Part shown: piece by piece, positions 44,202 to 54,004 of the stretch
How positions within the stretch are numbered: the stretch's first letter is position 1
Layout of the letters: the number at the start of each line of letters is the position of its first letter
From: Paenibacillus ginsengarvi
Lineage (GTDB): Bacteria; Bacillota; Bacilli; Paenibacillales; NBRC-103111
Reading direction: 5' to 3'
Length of the DNA: 64,000 bases
Assembly (NCBI RefSeq): GCF_003626695.1
Contig: NZ_RBAH01000008.1
Location: forward strand, 62,001-126,000
Notes under the pieces: generated by a model
Seen by the model: only the letters and a program-made list of their open reading frames with translations
What the model was told of the DNA's origin: nothing
Database searches by the model: none
Position numbers and translations under genes: made by a program

Positions 44202-44230
44202 ATTTTATCGTAACAATTACGAACTGTAAA
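44202..44230 (-). promoter_or_regulatory. Promoter of the YcgR/YcgQ unit with Zur box 1 in the spacer
   Basis: On the minus strand TTTACA (-35, 44225-44230) and TAAAAT (-10, 44202-44207) have a 17-base spacer. The spacer contains TCGTAACAATTACGA (44208-44222), one mismatch from the Bacillus Zur consensus TCGTAATNATTACGA. Confidence 0.8.
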
Positions 44231-44245
44231 TAGTAATAATTACGT
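44231..44245. promoter_or_regulatory. Zur box 2 (weaker)
   Basis: TAGTAATAATTACGT keeps the GTAATNATTAC core with one change at each side, between the two divergent promoters. Confidence 0.55.
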
Positions 44246-44262
44246 GAAATGCTCGTTTGGTG

Positions 44263-44310
44263 TTGACATGGGGAATGAACTTCCTTTATGATTAATCGTA
44301 AAATTTACGA
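44263..44310 (+). promoter_or_regulatory. Promoter of the FecB-to-CobN operon with Zur box 3
   Basis: TTGACA (44263-44268) and TATGAT (44287-44292) have an 18-base spacer. The perfect palindrome TCGTAAAATTTACGA (44296-44310) covers the expected transcription start, so Zur-zinc should block transcription. Confidence 0.8.
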
Positions 44311-44330
44311 AATAATAGGAGGCTGCATTC

Positions 44331-45335
44331 ATGCTAAAGCTTTTACGATTTCCAGCACGGCTTGCCGCAGGGTTACTGCTGACAATCGCCGTTTTATCCG
44401 GCTGCGCTTCGGCGCCCGGACCGGAAGCGGCGGGTAAGAGCGGAGACGCGAATACGGAGAAACAGGAGGAAAGCGGAACGTTCTTTACGTTGACGGATGA
44501 TGCGAACCGCACGGTCGTACTGCCGTCCCGGCCGGAACGGATCGTCGTGCTGTCGCCGCAGCTGCTCGATTTGCTGTACGACATCGGCGGCAGCGCGATC
44601 GCCCGGACGTCTTCCGCAGGCGCCGCCGTTCCCGAGAAGGCGAAAGACATAACGGACGTCGGCGGCATTACGTCGGTCAACACGGAAAAGCTGCTGTCGC
44701 TGAAGCCGGATCTCGTCATCGGTTCGCCTTCGTTTCATCGCGAGTTGGCCGCCGTCCTCGACTCCAGCCATATTCCGTTCGCGCTGTTTAACTTGAGCAC
44801 GTATCAGGAACTAAAGCAAAAAGTACCGTTGTTCGGTAAACTGTCGGGCAAGGAAAGCGAAGCGGCGGAACGGCTGGCGAAGCTGGACGAACAAATCCGG
44901 GCGCTCACCGGCAAAGTACCGGATAAGCAGCCGACCTTCATCATGCTGAATGTGACGCCAAGCAGCGTGTCCGTTCAAAGAGCGAATACAATAGGGCTCG
45001 AGGTGGCCGGCATGCTGCGGATGAACAATGTGGCCGAGTCGCTGCAAGCGAGTCAAACGAGCCAAACGACGGCGCCGTACAGTTTGGAAAAAATCGTCGA
45101 GCTCGATCCGGATTACGTCTTCATCCTCATTCACGGCGCCCGCGGGGATGGAGAGAAAAAAATTCAGTCCGATCTGGCCGCCCAGCCGGCCTGGGCGTCG
45201 CTGCGAGCCGTGAAGGAAAAACGGATGACGATTCTGCCTTCGGACCTGCTTCTGTCGAATCCGGGCTTCCGTCTGAACGAATCGGTGCTCCACTTGGCCA
45301 AATACGTGTACCCGGATCAGTTCGATGCGAAGTAA
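44331..45335 (+). CDS. FecB/BtuF-type substrate-binding lipoprotein of a Zur-controlled ABC importer (334 aa)
   Basis: The signal peptide ends in LSGC (lipid-bound Cys25). After a short linker comes the binding-protein domain (about 50-330, TDDANRTVVLPSRPERIVVLSPQLLDLLYDIGG). This class carries siderophores, haem or cobalamin, not free zinc (no His-rich ZnuA loop). It is the first gene of a six-gene operon that ends with a chelatase. The ligand is inferred to be a zinc-containing or zinc-scavenging chelate because the promoter carries a Zur box. GGAGG lies 8 bases before the ATG. Confidence 0.85.
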   Translation: MLKLLRFPARLAAGLLLTIAVLSGCASAPGPEAAGKSGDANTEKQEESGTFFTLTDDANRTVVLPSRPERIVVLSPQLLDLLYDIGGSAIARTSSAGAAVPEKAKDITDVGGITSVNTEKLLSLKPDLVIGSPSFHRELAAVLDSSHIPFALFNLSTYQELKQKVPLFGKLSGKESEAAERLAKLDEQIRALTGKVPDKQPTFIMLNVTPSSVSVQRANTIGLEVAGMLRMNNVAESLQASQTSQTTAPYSLEKIVELDPDYVFILIHGARGDGEKKIQSDLAAQPAWASLRAVKEKRMTILPSDLLLSNPGFRLNESVLHLAKYVYPDQFDAK

Positions 45336-46329
45336 TGCGGAACGTTCCTTATCCCCCTCCGGCAGCGTTATCGCCCTGGCGCTTCTGGGGGCGGCCGCCT
45401 GCCTGGCGATTGCGTTCAGTCTCGCTTCGGGAGCCGTATCGATTCCGCTTCACGAAATATGGCGGTATTTGTTTCAGGATTACGCGGGTCCGATGAAGGA
45501 AGTCATATGGAACATTCGTCTGCCCAGAACGCTCGTTGCCGCTCTGGTCGGCGTCCATCTCGCGTTGGCGGGAGCGCTGCTGCAAGGCGTGATGCGCAAT
45601 CCGCTGGCGGACCCGCATATTATCGGGGTTTCCTCGGGAGCGGGGCTTGCCGGCGTAACGCTGCTGATCTTGTTTCCCCATCTGCCCTGGCTGCTTACGC
45701 CGGCCGCATTCGCCGGCGCCTTGCTTGCAGCCGCGATCATCTACGGACTGGCCTGGAGGGGCGGCATTCAGCCGGTGCGCATTATTCTCGCCGGGGTAGC
45801 CGTATCGGCTTTTCTCGGCTCGGGCATTTCGGCGCTGCTGACGTTTTACAGCGACCGCGTCGGCGGCGCGCTCGTCTTTCTCGTCGGCGGTCTTGCCGCC
45901 AAAAGCTGGCCGCAGCTGAACGTGATGCTGCCTTACTCGGCGATCGGCGTGGCGATAACGCTGGCCGGTTCCGCCCATATGAACATTATGGGGCTCGGCG
46001 ATGCGAATGCGAAGGGACTCGGCATGCGGCTGGAGGCAACCCGGCTGCTCATGACGGCGGCTGCCGCCCTGCTTGCGGCAAGCGCCGTCAGCGTAGTCGG
46101 CCTGCTCGGCTTCGTCGGCCTCATCGTGCCGCACTCGGCCCGGCTGTTAATCGGCGGCGACTACCGGGTGCTGCTGCCGGCCTCCGCTCTTCTCGGCGCG
46201 GCGGTCGTGACGACATGCGATACGATCGCCCGGCTTGCGTTCGCCCCGATCGAGCTGCCGGTCGGCGTCCTGATGGGCGTGCTTGGCGCGCCGTTTTTTC
46301 TGTACCTGTTAAGGAGGGATGCCGATTGA
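45325..46329 (+). CDS. FecCD-family ABC permease (334 aa)
   Basis: A BtuC-fold channel subunit with about ten helices: IRLPRTLVAALVGVHLALAGALLQGVMRNPLADPHIIGVSSGAG, then GLLGFVGLIVPHSARLLIGGDYR. It overlaps the binding-protein gene by 11 bases and the ATPase gene by 4, indicating tight coupling. Only one permease gene is present, so the channel would be a homodimer like BtuC. In the family this class moves large chelates such as cobalamin, haem or siderophores through the cytoplasmic membrane. Confidence 0.87.
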   Translation: MRSNAERSLSPSGSVIALALLGAAACLAIAFSLASGAVSIPLHEIWRYLFQDYAGPMKEVIWNIRLPRTLVAALVGVHLALAGALLQGVMRNPLADPHIIGVSSGAGLAGVTLLILFPHLPWLLTPAAFAGALLAAAIIYGLAWRGGIQPVRIILAGVAVSAFLGSGISALLTFYSDRVGGALVFLVGGLAAKSWPQLNVMLPYSAIGVAITLAGSAHMNIMGLGDANAKGLGMRLEATRLLMTAAAALLAASAVSVVGLLGFVGLIVPHSARLLIGGDYRVLLPASALLGAAVVTTCDTIARLAFAPIELPVGVLMGVLGAPFFLYLLRRDAD

Positions 46330-47225
46330 CGGACCTAACGGTTATGGATTTGTCGGTGGAGTACAGCGCTCGTACCGTGCTTGACGGACTTGCATGGCGG
46401 CTGGATGCGGGGCGCATCTATTCCATCATCGGTCCGAACGGCTGCGGCAAAAGCACGCTGCTCCAAGCGATAGCGCGTCAGCTTAAGCCGAGCGGCGGCT
46501 GCGTAGAGCTGGACGGCACAGCTCTGAGCCGCTTCACGCCGAGGCAGCTGGCCGTCCGGTTGGCCGTTCTCCGGCAAAGTCAGGACAAACCGCCGGACGT
46601 AACCGTACGGACGCTGGTCGGATACGGGCGGTTCCCGCATAAGCCGGCGTGGAGCCGGATGCGCGCCGAGGACAGGGACATCGTCGAATGGGCGCTGACG
46701 TTAACCGGGACGGATGTGCTGGCGGACCGCAAGCTGTCCGCTTTATCCGGCGGCGAGCGGCAAAGGGTATGGATCGCGATGGCGCTGGCCCAGCGACCCC
46801 GCATTTTGCTGCTCGACGAGCCGACGACCTATCTGGATGTTTGCCACCAGCTCGAGATTATGGAGATGATCGCAGACATTAACCGAAATTATGGCGTAAC
46901 GATCGTAATGGTGCTGCACGACATCAATCATGCGGCTGCCTATTCCGACGAGATCGCCGTTTTGAAGGAAGGGCGCTTCTACAGCAACGGCACGCCGGAG
47001 CAAACGATTACGGCCCGCATGTTCGCGGATGTGTTCGGCGTCAAAGCGATCATTCAGCGCGACCGGGAAACCGGCAGGCCGACGAGCCGGATAACGGGCC
47101 TCGCCGACGGGAGGATGCGCCCGCAGCCGCTTATGGCGCCGTCGGCAGACGGAACTGATGCCAAAGCCGAAGTCGGGGCGGGTGCTGCGAAAGCTATTAT
47201 TTACGAGGAAGGGAAGATTGGTTAG
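46326..47225 (+). CDS. FecE-type ABC ATPase (299 aa)
   Basis: The nucleotide-binding subunit has Walker [10 protein letters not shown] (about 36-44), the signature [15 protein letters not shown], Walker [13 protein letters not shown] and the H-loop [10 protein letters not shown]-terminal extension of about 40 low-complexity residues ([14 protein letters not shown]...) follows the core. The TTG start overlaps the permease stop (ATTGA) and has AGGAGG 8 bases upstream; the next ATG (46344) would remove the first strand. It completes a BtuCDF-type importer with the two genes before it. Confidence 0.88.
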   Translation: MTDLTVMDLSVEYSARTVLDGLAWRLDAGRIYSIIGPNGCGKSTLLQAIARQLKPSGGCVELDGTALSRFTPRQLAVRLAVLRQSQDKPPDVTVRTLVGYGRFPHKPAWSRMRAEDRDIVEWALTLTGTDVLADRKLSALSGGERQRVWIAMALAQRPRILLLDEPTTYLDVCHQLEIMEMIADINRNYGVTIVMVLHDINHAAAYSDEIAVLKEGRFYSNGTPEQTITARMFADVFGVKAIIQRDRETGRPTSRITGLADGRMRPQPLMAPSADGTDAKAEVGAGAAKAIIYEEGKIG

Positions 47226-47227
47226 TC

Positions 47228-48160
47228 ATGACTCATGGTTTGTATCCGTTCACGGCGCTTATAGGCCAGGAAACGATGAAGAAAGGTTTGCTTCTGAATC
47301 TTGTCGACCCGCTAATGGGCGGTGTTTTGATACGCGGGGAGAAAGGAACGGCGAAGTCGACGGCTGTTCGCGCCCTGGCCGACCTGCTGCCGGGAATGAA
47401 CGTGGTCAATTTGCCCGTCCATGCGACGGAGGACCGCGTCGTCGGCTCGATCGATATTCAGCATGCCATCAGGCAAGGGGAGAAGCGGTTCGAGCCGGGC
47501 TTGCTGGCGGCCGCGCACGGCCATATTTTGTATGTCGACGAAATCAATCTGCTCGGTGACGTGATCATCGACGCGCTGCTGGATGCCGCTGCGATGGGGG
47601 TCAATACGGTCGAGCGCGAAGGCGTATCGTATTCCCATCCGTCCCGGTTCGTATTGGTCGGTACGATGAACCCCGAGGAGGGGGAACTGAGACCGCAACT
47701 GCTGGATCGTTTCGCGTTATCCGTCGATGTGAGCGGAGAGAAGGACGTGGAGAGCCGGATGGAGGTAGTGCGCAGACGCCTCGCGTTCGAGGCCGACCCG
47801 GACGGCTTCTGCGCCCGCTACGAGCCGGAGCAAGCCGAGCTGCGCAGCCGTATCGGGCGCGCCAGACAATTGCTGCACGGCATGAGTCCTTCGGACCGAT
47901 TGCTGGAGTGGGCGGTGCGCATCGGCATTCGGCTCGAAGTGGACGGTCACCGCGCCGACATTACGATGATCCGATGCGCGATGGCGCTTGCGGCGTTATC
48001 CGGCAGAGATGACGCCTCCGAGGGGGATGTCAGGGAAGCGGCGTTACTCGTCATGCCGCACCGGATGCGGAAGCAGCCGTTCGAGGAGCACGGCAGCGGA
48101 ATGGATACGCTGAGAAGCTTGCTGGAAGGCTCGGTTATGGAGGAGCATCATGTCTCATGA
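47228..48160 (+). CDS. ChlI/BchI-like AAA+ ATPase, chelatase subunit (310 aa)
   Basis: AAA+ motor with Walker [10 protein letters not shown] (about 37-45), [18 protein letters not shown] (the ChlI helix insert), Walker [11 protein letters not shown] (about 100-109) and sensor [20 protein letters not shown]. This is the ATPase subunit of class-I metal chelatases (Mg or Co chelatase), which forms a ring with the ChlD-like partner and drives metal insertion in a CobN/BchH-type subunit. All three subunits are encoded in order here. It starts 2 bases after the ATPase stop. The metal is inferred as zinc from the operon promoter. Confidence 0.87.
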   Translation: MTHGLYPFTALIGQETMKKGLLLNLVDPLMGGVLIRGEKGTAKSTAVRALADLLPGMNVVNLPVHATEDRVVGSIDIQHAIRQGEKRFEPGLLAAAHGHILYVDEINLLGDVIIDALLDAAAMGVNTVEREGVSYSHPSRFVLVGTMNPEEGELRPQLLDRFALSVDVSGEKDVESRMEVVRRRLAFEADPDGFCARYEPEQAELRSRIGRARQLLHGMSPSDRLLEWAVRIGIRLEVDGHRADITMIRCAMALAALSGRDDASEGDVREAALLVMPHRMRKQPFEEHGSGMDTLRSLLEGSVMEEHHVS

Positions 48161-50111
48161 ACCGGCGGCGGTGTTTTATCCGTTCTGCGCCGTAGTCGGG
48201 CAGCCCCGGGCGCAGAAGGCGCTGCTGCTCCATGCCGTGAACGGACGAATCGGCAGCGTGCTGCTCTGCGGGGAGCGAGGTGCGGGCAAATCGACGCTGC
48301 TGCGGGGAATCGGGGCGCTGCTGCCGCGGTGCCAAATGCTTGCCGTCCCGGCGCATGTAACGGAAGACCGCCTGTTTGGCGGGCTGGACGCTGCGGCTGC
48401 CGCGCGGGAAGGCCGGAAGCGGCTTGCGCCTGGACTGCTTGCCGAAGCGGACGGCCGATGGCTTGCCGTCGACGATGCCCAGCTCATGCCGGAGCGCTTG
48501 CTTCAGGCTATTTTGCAAACGTCGGGAGACGGTGTGATCCGGATCGAACGCGAAGGGTTGTCCGAATATGCGCCGACCCGCTTCCGGCTCATCGGCGCAT
48601 GGGGGACGGACGGCACGGAGCGGAGCCGCCCCCGGCTCGATTACTGGGGGATATGCGTCACGCTTGAGCGGATTGTTAGTCCCGAGCAAAAAATGGAGAT
48701 CATCCGGCACCAGCTTGATTTCGAGCGAGATCCGCTCCGCTTCACGGACGGGTATGCAGCCGAAACGTCGGAGCTGCGCAACAAGATCGGTGCGGCGGCA
48801 AAACGTCTTGCGGACGTAGCTATCGGAAGCGGCGCGCTGCGGCTAATGGCCGAACTAATCGGGGAAGCGAACGCGGCTGGCAATCGGGCCGAAATTGTGC
48901 TTGCGGAGACGGCCCGGGCGATCGCCGCCTGGGAGGGGGATGCCGAGGTGGTCGACCGTCACGTACAGGAGGCGGCGGGGTATGCGCTGCCGCACCTGCT
49001 GGCGGTTAACGGCAGCGCCCGCTCGCCGAACCGGCGGGACGGCGAGAAGCCGGAAGGAAACGGGGAAACGCAACGCGACCGCGAGCGGCCTACTCCCGAA
49101 CCGGCATCGCGAAAAAGCCCCGGCCGCCCCGGCGGCAGTGGCGGTCCGTCGGGCGGCAGCCGGAGCGGAGATTCCCCGGGAACGGACGGCCAACCCGCTG
49201 ACGCGGCTGCGGGCAATACGAATGCAAGCGGTGCGGTAGAGATGATAGAAACGATAGGCCGGGAAATCGCCACGCCCCCGATCTCGTTTACGTACCGGTT
49301 CGCCGACGGGGGCAACCGGGACGGCAAACGCAATAAGATCGGCGCCGGTCCTGGTGCGGGCCGCTACATGCGAGCTGCGCTGCCGCGTGGACGAGTGCGG
49401 GACCTGGCGTTCGACGCGACGCTGCGGGCCGCTGCGATGTTCCAGCCCTCCCGGCGAGCGAGGCTGAATGGGGAGCATCCGTGCCGCGTGCTGATCGAGC
49501 CCGGCGATCTGCGCGAGAAAGTGCGCGAGAACCGCGCCGGAACCGCACTTTTATTCGTGGTCGACGCCAGCGCGTCCATGCATGCGGCGAGACGGATGAG
49601 CGCCGTGAAGGGGGCGGTTCTGGCGCTGCTTCGCGACGCTTACCGCCAGCGGGACCGGGTCGGCTTGATTGCGTTTCGCGGCGATCGGGCCGAGCTGCTG
49701 CTGGACATGACCCGGAGCGTCGAAACGGCTCAGCGCAAGCTGCGGACGTTGCCCACCGGAGGAAAAACGCCGCTTGCCGCCGGTCTGCTCAAGGGAGCCG
49801 AGACGCTGGCGGCCATGAAGGGCCAAAATACCGGACACGTGCCGGCCCTGATTCTCCTTACGGACGGCAGGGCCAATGTAAGATGCAATCCGGAGCGTGA
49901 TCCGCTGGAGGAGAGCCGCGACATCGCCGGCCGTATTGCGGAAATGGGTATACAGGCGCTAGTGATCGATACCGAAAGCGGGTATGTGAAGCTGGGGTAT
50001 GCGAAGCGGCTGGCGTCCGAGCTGGGAGCGGCCTATTGCCTGCTCGATGAACTGGAGGCCGGAAGGATCGAGCAGGCTGTACGCGGTCTGATACATTCCA
50101 CTACAAAATAA
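48150..50111 (+). CDS. ChlD-like AAA-VWA chelatase subunit (653 aa)
   Basis: The N-terminal AAA region (1-290) has a P-loop GERGAGKST but an altered Walker B ([10 protein letters not shown]), as often found in ChlD. A Pro/Gly/Arg-rich linker (about 300-365) follows, then a basic connector, then a C-terminal VWA domain with an intact MIDAS: DASAS (about 471-475), [14 protein letters not shown] and LLTDGRANV. ChlD proteins scaffold the ChlI ring and contact the porphyrin-binding subunit through the VWA domain. It overlaps the ChlI gene by 11 bases. Confidence 0.85.
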   Translation: MSHEPAAVFYPFCAVVGQPRAQKALLLHAVNGRIGSVLLCGERGAGKSTLLRGIGALLPRCQMLAVPAHVTEDRLFGGLDAAAAAREGRKRLAPGLLAEADGRWLAVDDAQLMPERLLQAILQTSGDGVIRIEREGLSEYAPTRFRLIGAWGTDGTERSRPRLDYWGICVTLERIVSPEQKMEIIRHQLDFERDPLRFTDGYAAETSELRNKIGAAAKRLADVAIGSGALRLMAELIGEANAAGNRAEIVLAETARAIAAWEGDAEVVDRHVQEAAGYALPHLLAVNGSARSPNRRDGEKPEGNGETQRDRERPTPEPASRKSPGRPGGSGGPSGGSRSGDSPGTDGQPADAAAGNTNASGAVEMIETIGREIATPPISFTYRFADGGNRDGKRNKIGAGPGAGRYMRAALPRGRVRDLAFDATLRAAAMFQPSRRARLNGEHPCRVLIEPGDLREKVRENRAGTALLFVVDASASMHAARRMSAVKGAVLALLRDAYRQRDRVGLIAFRGDRAELLLDMTRSVETAQRKLRTLPTGGKTPLAAGLLKGAETLAAMKGQNTGHVPALILLTDGRANVRCNPERDPLEESRDIAGRIAEMGIQALVIDTESGYVKLGYAKRLASELGAAYCLLDELEAGRIEQAVRGLIHSTTK

Positions 50112-50133
50112 CGCCGGATTCGGAGGGAATACA

Positions 50134-53100
50134 ATGAAAATTACGGTGCTGACAAGCAGCGAAACCGCCCGGGCTCATCTGGCCGAGGCGTACGGGCAGC
50201 TCGGGGAGAGAGGGTGCACCGATCTTGAGCTTAGCATCATAATTCTTGAGCAGAGGCAGCCCATACCGGAACCCCTTCTGAAGCAAGCCATTCGCGATGC
50301 CGATATGCTGCTGATCGACGCGCACGGGGCGCGGAAGCCGGCGATCGATACCGTTAAACGGCTCGTATCGGGCATAACCGCCCACATCGTTCCGGTTGGC
50401 AGCGATTCCGCGGACATTCGTTCACTGCTTCGGCTGGGCGGACTGACGGCGGACCGGCTGCCTGACGGCTTTGAATCGAGAAAAGAACATACGTTCGTTA
50501 GTGGACAAAACGAGCATTTCGCCCACTTCGTCCGTATAACCGATTACTGGCGCGGCGGCGGTACGGCCAACATGCTCGCACTGCTCGCCTTCTGCGGCAG
50601 GGAATACGGCCGCCTCGCCGGCTTGCCCGAGCCTGCGGACCCGCTGCTTTTCAAGGAGCTGGGCATTATTGGCCTTGCGGACCGGACAGTTTATACATCG
50701 GCCGAAGCTTACTTTGGAAGTCGTACATCCGTGGGCCGCCGGCCCGTCGTTGCGATGTTTTTTCCCGGCAACGGCAATCCGGACGAGGTGCTCGCGTGCA
50801 TCGGCCAGATCGCAGAGCGGATCGAGGCGTACGCCGACGTGCTGCCCGTCGCTTTTCCTTCGGTGATGAACATGCCGTTTCGATCGCTGCGGGAGCTGCT
50901 GATCGGGGGAGGCCGAGCGGTCAACCTGATCGTCAGCTTTTTGCCGTTCCGGCTTGGTTCAGGGCCGGTCGGAGACGGCGGCGACGAAGCGAAAAAGCTG
51001 TTGGAGCAGCTTGGCGTTCCCGTGCTCCATCCGTTCTTTTTGTCAGGAAGCACCGAGGTGGAGTGGACGGATTCGGTTCGGGGACTGACGCCATCGCAGC
51101 TGCTCGTGCAAGTGATGCTGCCCGAGCTGGACGGCTGCATCGAAACGTATCCGGTCGCGGCGTTGCGCCGGGAACCGGGGTCGGGAGACGGAGCCGAGGG
51201 AGGACTGCCCCGGCTGGCGCTGCTGGCAGAGCGGGCGGACAGACTGGCGGGGCGGGTTCGCCGCTGGCTGGAGCTGCAAGCGAAAGCGAATCGGGACAAA
51301 AAGCTGGCGCTGATCGGGTACAACTATCCTCCCGGCGAGGCGGGCGTGTTCGGGGCGGCGTTTCTCGATACGTTCGAGTCGATATCCCGGATTATAAGCC
51401 GTCTGAAGCAAGAGGGCTACGATGTCGAAGAGATGACGGCCCAACAGCTTCGGCATAGCCTTGTGGAAGAGGGCGTGGTCAATTCCGGCCGCTGGTCGGG
51501 AGAGTCGGCCGCGGAGCGTATGATCCTCTATGCGAATCCCGAATTTGCCGGGAAGCTTGGCCGGAAACGCTGGGGAGCGGAGGCGGTGGAGCGGTGGGGG
51601 GCACCTCCGGGCGACTTGATGACGGCGGACGGGGACTTCCTTATTCCCGGTATCGTCAACAAAAACGTGTTTATCGGCCTGCAGCCGACCCGCGCTATAC
51701 ATGAAAGCTCCGGCGAAGCGCTTCATGATCGTTCCTTGCTGCCGCATCACCAGTACACCGCCTTTTACGAATGGATTCGGGAGGAGTGGAACGCCGACGC
51801 CCTCGTGCACATCGGCACGCACGGCACGCTGGAGTTCCAGCGCGGCAAGGAAGCGGGCTTATCCGGCGATTGCGTCCCGGACGATATGGTGGGGGACTTG
51901 CCGCATCTGTATTTGTATTACGTCGGCAATCCTTCGGAAGCCGTGATTGCGAAGCGGAGAAGCCATGCGGTGCTGATCGGTTATCAAGCTCCTCCGTTTA
52001 CAGATGCCGGGCTGTATGGAGATTGGCTCGAGCTGGAGGTTTTGCTGCATGAATACCGCGAAGCGGAGCGGCTGGACCCCGAACGCTGCGACGATGTGAA
52101 GCGAAGGCTGCTGGACAAGGCGCGCGCGCTCGACTGGAGCGCTACCGGTCCGGACGAGCTCGAGGAGGAGCTGTACCGGATGAAGCGTTCGCTTATTCCG
52201 GGCGGCCTTCACCGGTTCGGCGAAGCTTACTCGCCGGATGAGGCGGCGGCTTATATGAACTATGTGCTGCGGCACGAGAGGGGGCATATCCGTTCCGTTC
52301 ATGCGCTCCTTGCGGAGCGGCAAGGCTCGCTTCCCGAAGAGGCAGCGGCGCCGCCTCAGGAGCTGGATCGGGAAGCGGAAGCGATCGTCCGCGCTTATGC
52401 GCGGGATCAAACGCTTCTCGAGCAGTACCTGCAGGAAAGCGCCGAGTGGCAGACAGCTTTGCTAAGCGTGCTAGAATACGGCTTGAGCGCCTATCGCGCC
52501 AGCATGGCGAGCGAGGAGATGGAAGGCTTACTCAAGGCGCTTGGTGGCAGCTACATTCCGGCCAGGCTGGCGGGAGACGTCATTCGTTCGCCGGAGGTGC
52601 TTCCGGCCGGAAGCAATTTGTATCAGTTCGACCCGAGGTCGGTCCCGAGCGCCACCGCCTTCAAGCGGGGGGCGGAGGCGGCGGAAAACTCGATCCGCCG
52701 CTATTACGACACGCATGGACGATACCCCGATACGACCGCGGTCGTCTTGTGGGGGCTCGAAACGTCCCGTACGCAAGGGGAAACGATCGGACAAATTATG
52801 CACTATCTAGGCGTGAAACCCGCAGGCTCCGGCGCGTTCCGCACCGGTTACGACATCGTTTCGCTCGAGGAGCTGGGCCGTCCGCGTCTCAACGTGGTCG
52901 TACAAATTACGGGCATATTCCGCGACATGTTCCCCAGCGTGCTGGACGATTTAAACCGCTTGTTCCGGCGCGTATCCGAGCTGGAGGAGCTCGAGGAGAT
53001 GAACGCGTTTAAGTCGCGGTCGGCGCAGGCGGCGGCGGAGCTGAGTGGCAGCGGCTACTCGGATGCCGATATCCGGGAACTGGCGAGCGCGAGAATATTC

Positions 53101-53796
53101 GGGCCGGCCGAGGGCGAATACGGGACGACGGTGACGCGGCTAATCGAAACGAAGCGGTGGAGCGACGAAAATGAGCTGGGCTCGGCTTTTGCGGACAGCC
53201 AGCAGCATCTGTACAGCTTGAACCGGCGCGGCGTTGCCGAGCCCGGACTGCTGAACAGCCATCTGAAGGCGGTCGATATCGTTTCGCAAATCCGCAGCAG
53301 CCACGAATACGAAGTGACCGATTCCGATCATTATTTCGAATATTTCGGGGGGCTGTCGAAGGCGGTAGAGATGGCCAAAGGCAGCCGGGCGGACATTCAT
53401 ATCACGGATTCGGCCGGCGAACGGGTTAAAACCGAGCTTGCCGAACATGTGATCGCACGCGGCGTCCGCACTCGGCTAATGAATCCGAAATGGATCGATG
53501 CGCTTCTCGCCCATCCATATCACGGCGCACAGCATATTGCGAAACGGTTCGACAATATTCTCGGCTTGGCCGCTACTACTGGTAAAGTGGAGGACTGGGT
53601 GTTCGACCGCCTGCACGATGTTTACGTCGCCGACGAGCTGCGCAGCCGTCAAATGGAGCTCAACAACAAGTGGGCGTACCACGCGATGATTGAATCGCTG
53701 CTGGAAAGTGAACAGCGCGGCTACTGGCGGCCGGACGAAGATACGCTCGAGAAGCTTCGCAGCAAATATGCGGAGACGGAAGGACATCTCGAATAG
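50134..53796 (+). CDS. CobN/BchH-type metallochelatase large subunit (1220 aa)
   Basis: The tetrapyrrole-binding large subunit of class-I chelatases. The hallmark IGTHGTLEFQRGKEAGLS lies near residue 558, followed by DDMVGDLPHLYLYYVGNPSEA and GYQAPP. Later motifs are VVLWGLETSRTQGETIGQIMHYLG and QITGIFRDMFPSVLDDLNR. The size is close to CobN (about 1270). No corrin or chlorophyll biosynthesis genes and no cobalamin riboswitch are present, and the operon is under a Zur-type promoter, so the metal and macrocycle are unknown. GGAGG lies 8 bases before the ATG. The enzyme is probably cytosolic. Confidence 0.88.
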   Translation: MKITVLTSSETARAHLAEAYGQLGERGCTDLELSIIILEQRQPIPEPLLKQAIRDADMLLIDAHGARKPAIDTVKRLVSGITAHIVPVGSDSADIRSLLRLGGLTADRLPDGFESRKEHTFVSGQNEHFAHFVRITDYWRGGGTANMLALLAFCGREYGRLAGLPEPADPLLFKELGIIGLADRTVYTSAEAYFGSRTSVGRRPVVAMFFPGNGNPDEVLACIGQIAERIEAYADVLPVAFPSVMNMPFRSLRELLIGGGRAVNLIVSFLPFRLGSGPVGDGGDEAKKLLEQLGVPVLHPFFLSGSTEVEWTDSVRGLTPSQLLVQVMLPELDGCIETYPVAALRREPGSGDGAEGGLPRLALLAERADRLAGRVRRWLELQAKANRDKKLALIGYNYPPGEAGVFGAAFLDTFESISRIISRLKQEGYDVEEMTAQQLRHSLVEEGVVNSGRWSGESAAERMILYANPEFAGKLGRKRWGAEAVERWGAPPGDLMTADGDFLIPGIVNKNVFIGLQPTRAIHESSGEALHDRSLLPHHQYTAFYEWIREEWNADALVHIGTHGTLEFQRGKEAGLSGDCVPDDMVGDLPHLYLYYVGNPSEAVIAKRRSHAVLIGYQAPPFTDAGLYGDWLELEVLLHEYREAERLDPERCDDVKRRLLDKARALDWSATGPDELEEELYRMKRSLIPGGLHRFGEAYSPDEAAAYMNYVLRHERGHIRSVHALLAERQGSLPEEAAAPPQELDREAEAIVRAYARDQTLLEQYLQESAEWQTALLSVLEYGLSAYRASMASEEMEGLLKALGGSYIPARLAGDVIRSPEVLPAGSNLYQFDPRSVPSATAFKRGAEAAENSIRRYYDTHGRYPDTTAVVLWGLETSRTQGETIGQIMHYLGVKPAGSGAFRTGYDIVSLEELGRPRLNVVVQITGIFRDMFPSVLDDLNRLFRRVSELEELEEMNAFKSRSAQAAAELSGSGYSDADIRELASARIFGPAEGEYGTTVTRLIETKRWSDENELGSAFADSQQHLYSLNRRGVAEPGLLNSHLKAVDIVSQIRSSHEYEVTDSDHYFEYFGGLSKAVEMAKGSRADIHITDSAGERVKTELAEHVIARGVRTRLMNPKWIDALLAHPYHGAQHIAKRFDNILGLAATTGKVEDWVFDRLHDVYVADELRSRQMELNNKWAYHAMIESLLESEQRGYWRPDEDTLEKLRSKYAETEGHLE

Positions 53797-53827
53797 AGCC
53801 ATTCAACCGAACCGAATATCGGACGGA

Positions 53828-53858
53828 GGAGCAGAATGCCGCGGCATCTGCTCCTTTT
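53828..53858 (+). terminator. Intrinsic terminator after the cobN-like gene
   Basis: GGAGCAG and CTGCTCC pair with an inner ATGC/GCAT stem, followed by TTTTT. It ends the Zur-controlled operon. Confidence 0.85.
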
Positions 53859-53879
53859 TGATTTTCATGTCTTGCCGCG

Positions 53880-53906
53880 TTCCACGCTTTTTCCACACTT
53901 GTTCCG
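53880..53906 (+). promoter_or_regulatory. 11-bp-period TTCCA repeats upstream of the ABC/ECF operon
   Basis: TTCCA at 53880 and 53891, and TTCCG at 53902, are spaced exactly 11 bases apart. The core CTTTTTCCACACTT is identical to one beside the two-component gene at 61114. A weak promoter (GAACTT and TACACT, 17-base spacer, 53906-53934) follows. This is the layout of an OmpR-family activator site. Confidence 0.6.
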
Positions 53907-54004
53907 AACTTTTGCCGGAGCCCGCCTGTACACTTAGAACCGTAAACGGCATGAGCATTCGCCTCAGTCGTCACACCGCTTAAGATTTGGAGGCCCATCC
54001 AGCT

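Noticed and set aside
45459..46325. Upstream extension of the ATPase frame
   Set aside because: It overlaps the permease gene in another frame and has a random Arg-rich composition; the ATPase begins at TTG 46326 with AGGAGG.
44331..53796. Cobalamin riboswitch before the CobN operon
   Set aside because: The gap to the divergent gene is too short for one, no B12-box-like sequence was seen, and it is filled by promoters and Zur boxes.
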